A stretch of DNA of 64,000 bases, taken from NCBI GenBank assembly GCA_041391425.1, contig JAWKNZ010000015.1, positions 13,221 through 77,220 of the forward strand, given 5' to 3'. Below, piece after piece: positions 59,579 through 64,000 of this stretch; position 1 is the first letter of the stretch; each line of letters starts with the position of its first letter. Source of the DNA: JAWKNZ01 sp041391425 (GTDB lineage Bacteria; Bdellovibrionota_B; Oligoflexia; Oligoflexales; JAWKNZ01). The notes beneath the pieces are model-generated. The model had not been told where the DNA came from and did no database searches. It worked only from the letters and a program-made list of their open reading frames with translations. The position numbers and the translations under genes are program-made.

Positions 59579-62500
59579 GGAAATTCCTCCATGCCAATCG
59601 TATTTGTGCGAAATAGCTATAAACACATGGCAAAAATAATAGGGTAATCAAAGTGGAAAATATAAGACCCCATCCCATCGCCAGCATCATTTCAGCCAAC
59701 ATCGAATCATAACCTGCAATTCCATATGCGGTAGGAAATAAACCAGCAACAGTTGTAATCGAGGTAAGTACAACAGGACGCAATCTGGTAGCTGAAATTT
59801 TTGAAATTTCAGAGCGCCAATCTGAATTCGACTCAGGAGGCCCTAAATCTTCTTCTAATTTTGCAACCATGACAATAGCATCGTTAATCACAACACCAAT
59901 CATACCTAACGTGCCGACAACCGCGAAAAATCCATAATTATTCATTCCATGAAAATAGAAAGCAAGAACCACTCCGATGACTCCGAAAGGTATAATAGAT
60001 GCAATAACAAGCGGAATAGTTAACGAATTATACAAAAAAACCAAAATTACGTAGATAAGAACAATGATAAGAAGAATTGAAGCGCCGAAATCTGATTGCG
60101 ATTCACGTGAGTCTTCAATCTCTCCTCTAAATATAAAATCAGTTGTGGGAGCTTGCGCCATCAATTGAGGGAATATCCCTTTCTCTAATTTTTCTGCAAT
60201 TTCAAGAGGTGTAATATCAAATCCATCTTTTATATCAGCATAAATGTTTGTCGTTCGTTTAAAGTTCGATCGTTGGATATTAGTTGGCTTAACACCTTGC
60301 TCAACCTTGACAAGTTTTTCGATAGGAACAAGATACGATTCTTTATTGCTGGCCCGAAGAGAAAGTAGTTTTTTTATATCGGACTTATTTGATTCGGAGC
60401 TACTAAGCCTAACATCGATTTCTTCGTCTCCGCTAGTAATTGAATAAATAATAGAACCTTCAAGATATGTGCGCAAACTTGATGAAAGCTCAGTTGCACT
60501 TACGCCTAAACGGTTTGTAATATCATCTAAAATAGTAAGTTTATATTCTGGCTTTTTAATAGGGCGTTCAACCTCAACATTCGACAAAAAATCAAGACTT
60601 TTCATGCTTGACACTAAACTATTTACAGCTTCTTCTCTATTTATATCATCATTTTCTTGAACTTGAATTTCTATAGGACTGCCGCTTTCACGTCCCCATC
60701 TACTTTTCATAAACCTAACTTCTTCAAACTGTTTAAACCCTTTCGCTTTATTCTCCCAAACAGCCATCGCTTTTCTAAGAGAAATAATCCGCTCATCTGG
60801 AGGCAAAAGTTCGACCGTCAAAGAGGCTTCGTTTTCCTTCACAGCACCACCACGCCTACTGACACCAATTCTTGATTCAACAGAAACTACTATTTTATCA
60901 GCAATAAACATGTCTTCTAGCGGTTCAATAAGTTTTGCCATTTCAGATTTATTTGTACTTTCAGGTGCATTTACTCTAACAGCAATTGAGGTTGACTCTT
61001 CCCGAGGAAACATGACAAATCTCATTTCTTTCTTAAAAAGAAGAGCTGAAAGAAAGAGAAGAGCCACGAAACATAAAATAACGACAATTCTAAATCTTAA
61101 AACATGAAAAGTTAATTTTTCATAATACAATTCAACTTTATGAAGTAGTCGATTTCTGAGACCATCGTTATTCAATTTACTTCTGGTTCGGATATGCGAA
61201 GGAAGAACAAGCGTTGACTCGATCAGGCTTGCTCCGAGCATAAGAAAAATAATTGGTGGAATATACTTGAGAAGTGCCCCAAACCTTGCTTCAAAAAAAT
61301 AAAGAGGAATAAAAGCGACACATGTAGTCAAAATAGCTGCAATAATAGGATTTATTACTTGTACCGTTCCAGTTACAGATGCCTGAAGCGGTGTTTCACC
61401 AAGCCTCATCTTACGGTCAATATTTTCTGCAATAATAATGGCATCATCGACAACTATTCCAATTACAATTATAATAGCGCAAAGTGTCATATTATTTACG
61501 GTATAACCGATTAAGTAGGCAGAAATAAGCGTAAAAGCTAAAGCAAAAGGAATCCCCATGCCAACCCATATACCGGATTTGAAGTCAAGAAAAACAAAGA
61601 GGACCAAGACAATTAGGACAAAGCCAATAATGCCATTGCTTGATATCAGATTGATTCGATTCCTAACATCGTACGATTCATCATCCATAATTTGGATTCC
61701 AATAGGTGAATCGCGATGAGTCATTTGAAATTTCTCTATAAAATCGATAATTGCTTTTTGGGCACTTAATATATCAGCTGAAATGCTCTTTTTTATATTA
61801 AAAATCACGGCCTCATGACCTTGCACTTTTCTCACACTAGGGTTTTTTTCAAATGCTCTAGAGACTCGCGCAATCTGGCCAAGTCTTACAGTTTGACCTC
61901 CATAACCACTTCTGACAATTAAGGACTCCAAACTCTCGACAGTTTCTCTTTCAGATAATATGGTAACCGAAGATTCTTCTTTATCACTCATACTCCCTAC
62001 GGGAATTCTTACATGTTGTTCTCGAATTTTTTGCCTGACTTCTGCCATAGTCAGTTCAAACATTGCAAGTTTTTTGGGATCCACATCAATTTGAATTTCA
62101 GGCTTCAAGTAACCTGTCGTATCAACACCACTTACTTTTCTAAGATTTAGAATTTTTGATTTAAACGCTAATGCATATTTCTGAAGCTCCTCTCTTTCTT
62201 TTACATCAAGAATTCTAGAGCCTTTACGGTATAAAGCTATATCTATAATTGCTTTTTCCGCAGTGTTAAATTGCTGAAAATCAGGAGTATCTACTTCATC
62301 AGGCAGCTCAGCTCGACTGACAGCATCTTTTACATCTTGAAATTTTTTTGCCAAATCTTTGATTCCGGATTCAAACTCGACTCTAATAGATGTATTTCCA
62401 GAGCTGGCGGTGCTTGAAATATCTTTTATACTGCTGACACTTCGCAACTGCTCTTCAATAGGCTTTGTCACCAACAACTCGACGTCTGCAGCAGATGCAC

Positions 62501-62660
62501 CTGGATACCTGAGAGACACCCGCAACGCTTCCCGTGCAAATTCAGGCATTTCTTCTTTACCAATACGTTGCCAGGCAAAAATAGAAATAATGACCGCCCC
62601 AAACATTATAATGTTACATAAGAGCGGACGATCTGCAAAATATCGAACCAGGTTTGTCAT
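59565..62660 (-). CDS. RND-type efflux transporter (AcrB/HAE1-like)
   Basis: 1031 aa, ATG at 62660 overlapping the previous stop (TAATG). Twelve membrane segments in two groups with large periplasmic loops after TM1 and TM7. VDDAIIIAENIDRK in TM4-TM5 carries the acidic proton-relay residues of RND pumps, and GVVINDAIVMVAKLEEDL repeats it in the second half. It expels drugs, metals or other compounds using the proton gradient. A periplasmic adaptor gene is not present in the visible operon, which is unusual. Confidence 0.9.
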   Translation of the reverse strand: MTNLVRYFADRPLLCNIIMFGAVIISIFAWQRIGKEEMPEFAREALRVSLRYPGASAADVELLVTKPIEEQLRSVSSIKDISSTASSGNTSIRVEFESGIKDLAKKFQDVKDAVSRAELPDEVDTPDFQQFNTAEKAIIDIALYRKGSRILDVKEREELQKYALAFKSKILNLRKVSGVDTTGYLKPEIQIDVDPKKLAMFELTMAEVRQKIREQHVRIPVGSMSDKEESSVTILSERETVESLESLIVRSGYGGQTVRLGQIARVSRAFEKNPSVRKVQGHEAVIFNIKKSISADILSAQKAIIDFIEKFQMTHRDSPIGIQIMDDESYDVRNRINLISSNGIIGFVLIVLVLFVFLDFKSGIWVGMGIPFALAFTLISAYLIGYTVNNMTLCAIIIVIGIVVDDAIIIAENIDRKMRLGETPLQASVTGTVQVINPIIAAILTTCVAFIPLYFFEARFGALLKYIPPIIFLMLGASLIESTLVLPSHIRTRSKLNNDGLRNRLLHKVELYYEKLTFHVLRFRIVVILCFVALLFLSALLFKKEMRFVMFPREESTSIAVRVNAPESTNKSEMAKLIEPLEDMFIADKIVVSVESRIGVSRRGGAVKENEASLTVELLPPDERIISLRKAMAVWENKAKGFKQFEEVRFMKSRWGRESGSPIEIQVQENDDINREEAVNSLVSSMKSLDFLSNVEVERPIKKPEYKLTILDDITNRLGVSATELSSSLRTYLEGSIIYSITSGDEEIDVRLSSSESNKSDIKKLLSLRASNKESYLVPIEKLVKVEQGVKPTNIQRSNFKRTTNIYADIKDGFDITPLEIAEKLEKGIFPQLMAQAPTTDFIFRGEIEDSRESQSDFGASILLIIVLIYVILVFLYNSLTIPLVIASIIPFGVIGVVLAFYFHGMNNYGFFAVVGTLGMIGVVINDAIVMVAKLEEDLGPPESNSDWRSEISKISATRLRPVVLTSITTVAGLFPTAYGIAGYDSMLAEMMLAMGWGLIFSTLITLLFLPCVYSYFAQIRLAWRNFRAIS

Positions 62661-63028
62661 TATCGGTTTCGGTTCCAATTGTTAGAGGCAACAGATTCAG
62701 CTAACTGATCCCAATTCACATATGTATCACTAATTTCAGAATCATTCGTACCATTCAAATACAGTGCATCACTAAAAATCTCATCAAGTGAGTCAGCATC
62801 TTCTAACCGCGATGAAGGCGGGAAAGACCAAACAACGAAAGCAAGAACTGCTGCAACAGCAAAGGTCGAAACTAATACTGTTCGAATGAATAAAAATTTC
62901 TTTAACCCTTGTTTTGCAGCAACAAAGATAAGATCTTCATGCCTACTGCAAGCTATCGGCGGTGACGGTGCATTTTGCCTGATAAAATCATCTAATTTTT
63001 CAAATCTATCTTTATTAGTAATATTCAC
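62660..63028 (-). CDS. putative anti-sigma or regulatory membrane protein
   Basis: 122 aa with one membrane segment (~residues 44-68, LFIRTVLVSTFAVAAVLAFVVW) between a ~43-residue cytoplasmic-side N-terminus with an isolated HEDL/Cys (ACSRHEDL) and a ~55-residue acidic periplasmic tail. Genes placed directly after an ECF sigma factor gene, with a 4-bp overlap, are usually its anti-sigma factor. No zinc-binding HxxxCxxC motif is clear. Inferred from position. Confidence 0.5.
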   Translation of the reverse strand: MNITNKDRFEKLDDFIRQNAPSPPIACSRHEDLIFVAAKQGLKKFLFIRTVLVSTFAVAAVLAFVVWSFPPSSRLEDADSLDEIFSDALYLNGTNDSEISDTYVNWDQLAESVASNNWNRNR

Positions 63029-63567
63029 AAACAGACTCCCAACTTTTCTAATGCCTGCTGCATTTTTTCTTTCGCCCTATTCAAACGAGATTTTGTTGTA
63101 CCAACAGGAACCTTCATTAAGACTGAAATTTCATCAAGGGTATGGCCTTCTATAACATTCAAAACCAAGACCATGCGATGATTTAAAGAGAGTGTTTGCA
63201 AAGCTATAGAAACGGCTTCACGATCTTCAAATTTGCTATGTTCAAAATTTTCTGGCAGTTCATTAAGCCCAACCTGTTGATACTTAGCCGTTTTGTAGAA
63301 ATAATTATGAGCTTCATTTATAGCAATCTTAACCAACCAAGTTTTAATATTAGATTGCTTTTTGAATTTTGCGAGATTTGCCCAAGCTTTAACAAAAGTA
63401 TTTTGGACGACATCATCCAAATCACCCACAACGCCAAAGCGAAAGAGAACCTTTCGTATCCTGTCATGATTATCTTGGTAAAAATCTCTAAATGAAGAGA
63501 ACTCTCCATCAGTTCGCTGATCCAAAAGCGAATCGACATCTCTTTCTACTGTAATAACCAAGCTCAA
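63025..63567 (-). CDS. ECF-type (RpoE-like) RNA polymerase sigma factor
   Basis: 180 aa. Region 2 (DLDDVVQNTFVKAWANLAKFKKQSNIKTWLVKIAIN) binds the -10 element and region 4 (LSLNHRMVLVLNVIEGHTLDEISVLMKVPVGTTKSRLNRAKEKM) the -35 element; region 3 is missing as in all ECF sigmas. It likely activates the operon of the RND pump on envelope or metal stress. The start overlaps by 4 bp with the downstream gene. Confidence 0.9.
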   Translation of the reverse strand: MSLVITVERDVDSLLDQRTDGEFSSFRDFYQDNHDRIRKVLFRFGVVGDLDDVVQNTFVKAWANLAKFKKQSNIKTWLVKIAINEAHNYFYKTAKYQQVGLNELPENFEHSKFEDREAVSIALQTLSLNHRMVLVLNVIEGHTLDEISVLMKVPVGTTKSRLNRAKEKMQQALEKLGVCL

Positions 63568-63594
63568 TTTGCAACTCTGAGAGAATTTTTTGAT

Positions 63595-63951
63595 CTATGG
63601 ATGGTTCCCGTCACTATGTCTACCCCTTTTTCCCCATTTCTTTTTGTGGTGCTCTTTCATATACTCTTGAAATTTACTTTTTTGCTCAATATTGAGTACA
63701 GATCGAACTTTAAGCATTTTGTTTAACCTAGAACGCATTTCATCTGCTTTGGCAGCAATCATAGCTTCATGAAGTTCTCTTAAATTTTCATCTGAAGTAG
63801 CTGGATCAGACATGGCTTTATAAAACGCACCCGCAACTTCTCGCGACTTATCTTTGGCTTCTCTATATTTTTGCTTTTCTACTTCATATAGATTCTTAAT
63901 TTTGGTTTGTTGGTCCTTAGTAAGATTTAGCTGCTCTAAAACTTTCTCCAT
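63595..63951 (-). CDS. Spy/CpxP-like periplasmic stress-sensor-like protein, N-terminus unclear
   Basis: 118 aa. Helical, Lys/Glu-rich, with LNLTKDQQTKIKNLYEVEKQKYREAK and LNIEQKSKFQEYMKEHHKKKWGKRG, the LTxEQxxK pattern of the Spy/CpxP/CnrX-like metal and misfold sensors, ending in a His-rich tail. No signal peptide is seen; the frame upstream is closed by a TGA before reaching one, so either a frameshift lost it or the protein is cytoplasmic. It precedes the sigma factor gene by 27 bp, so it may modulate it. Confidence 0.55.
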   Translation of the reverse strand: MEKVLEQLNLTKDQQTKIKNLYEVEKQKYREAKDKSREVAGAFYKAMSDPATSDENLRELHEAMIAAKADEMRSRLNKMLKVRSVLNIEQKSKFQEYMKEHHKKKWGKRGRHSDGNHP

Positions 63952-64000
63952 ATAATGTGCGACTCAACGACCATAAGAAGTCATAGACATTGAAAAAAGT

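Noticed and set aside
1..64000. tRNA, rRNA or CRISPR arrays
   Set aside because: None seen when reading both strands; no regularly spaced repeats.

Overview
This is AT-rich DNA from a Gram-negative bacterium. Lipobox lipoproteins, secreted CxxCH proteins, a TolC/RND pump and many clade-specific secreted proteins fit the Bdellovibrionota/Oligoflexia or a related deltaproteobacterial-like group; this placement is an inference from protein style, since no rRNA or tRNA gene was seen. Many genes are broken by single-base indels, deletions or insertion sequences, so the segment is a decaying accessory region, or the assembly has indel errors, or both.

Layout. 0-7 kb: a cut-off regulator, a secreted matrixin-like protease, a secreted unknown, then an RNA-handling run (RhlE-like and DbpA-like DEAD-box helicases plus an RNase H-like protein). 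7-19 kb: first block of a stress island, with a phosphoenolpyruvate synthase remnant, a frameshifted HPF/RaiA-like gene, two GH130 genes, a CsbD-like protein, a PDZ lipoprotein operon, an OmpA-like protein, a lon remnant, a di-haem peroxidase-like lipoprotein and a secreted unknown. 19-29 kb: lipoproteins, a broken questin-oxidase-like gene, and a BlaI regulator with an M56 peptidase fused to a damaged lytic transglycosylase domain. 29-48 kb: second and better-kept stress block, with ppsA, an acetyl-CoA synthetase-like gene, pdhA-pdhB-pdhC (E2 split), an acyl carrier protein, a tandem universal stress protein, Hsp20, a PEBP protein, a thiamine-binding-like protein, an OB-fold protein, DNA polymerase X, a sigma-54 activator and an isoaspartyl methyltransferase/erythromycin-esterase fusion. 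48-58 kb: two CapA-like genes (one cut by an IS200-type element), three more transposase loci, and DCC, YndJ-like and CrtA-like genes. 58-64 kb: an ECF sigma factor/RND efflux operon whose distal TolC-like gene ends beside an insertion sequence.

Main observation. Fourteen sites matching the sigma-54 -24/-12 promoter (GG, exactly 10 bp, then GC; best form TTGGCAT-N5-TTGC) lie just upstream of the stress genes on both strands between 7.5 and 47.9 kb. They precede ppsA, the synthetase/pdh operon, usp, hsp20, polX, the methyltransferase fusion, the HPF-like gene, the OmpA-like gene, the peroxidase-like gene, a secreted protein, a ppsA remnant, the activator gene itself and, more weakly, csbD and the PDZ operon. 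I read this as a sigma-54-dependent survival regulon joining protein folding, ribosome hibernation, protein and DNA repair and pyruvate/acetate metabolism, probably run by the activator at 43.8-45.3 kb, whose receiver domain is degenerate. Palindromic elements of about 175-183 bp with a shared GTAC core sit between divergent sigma-54 promoters at two places and occur once elsewhere.
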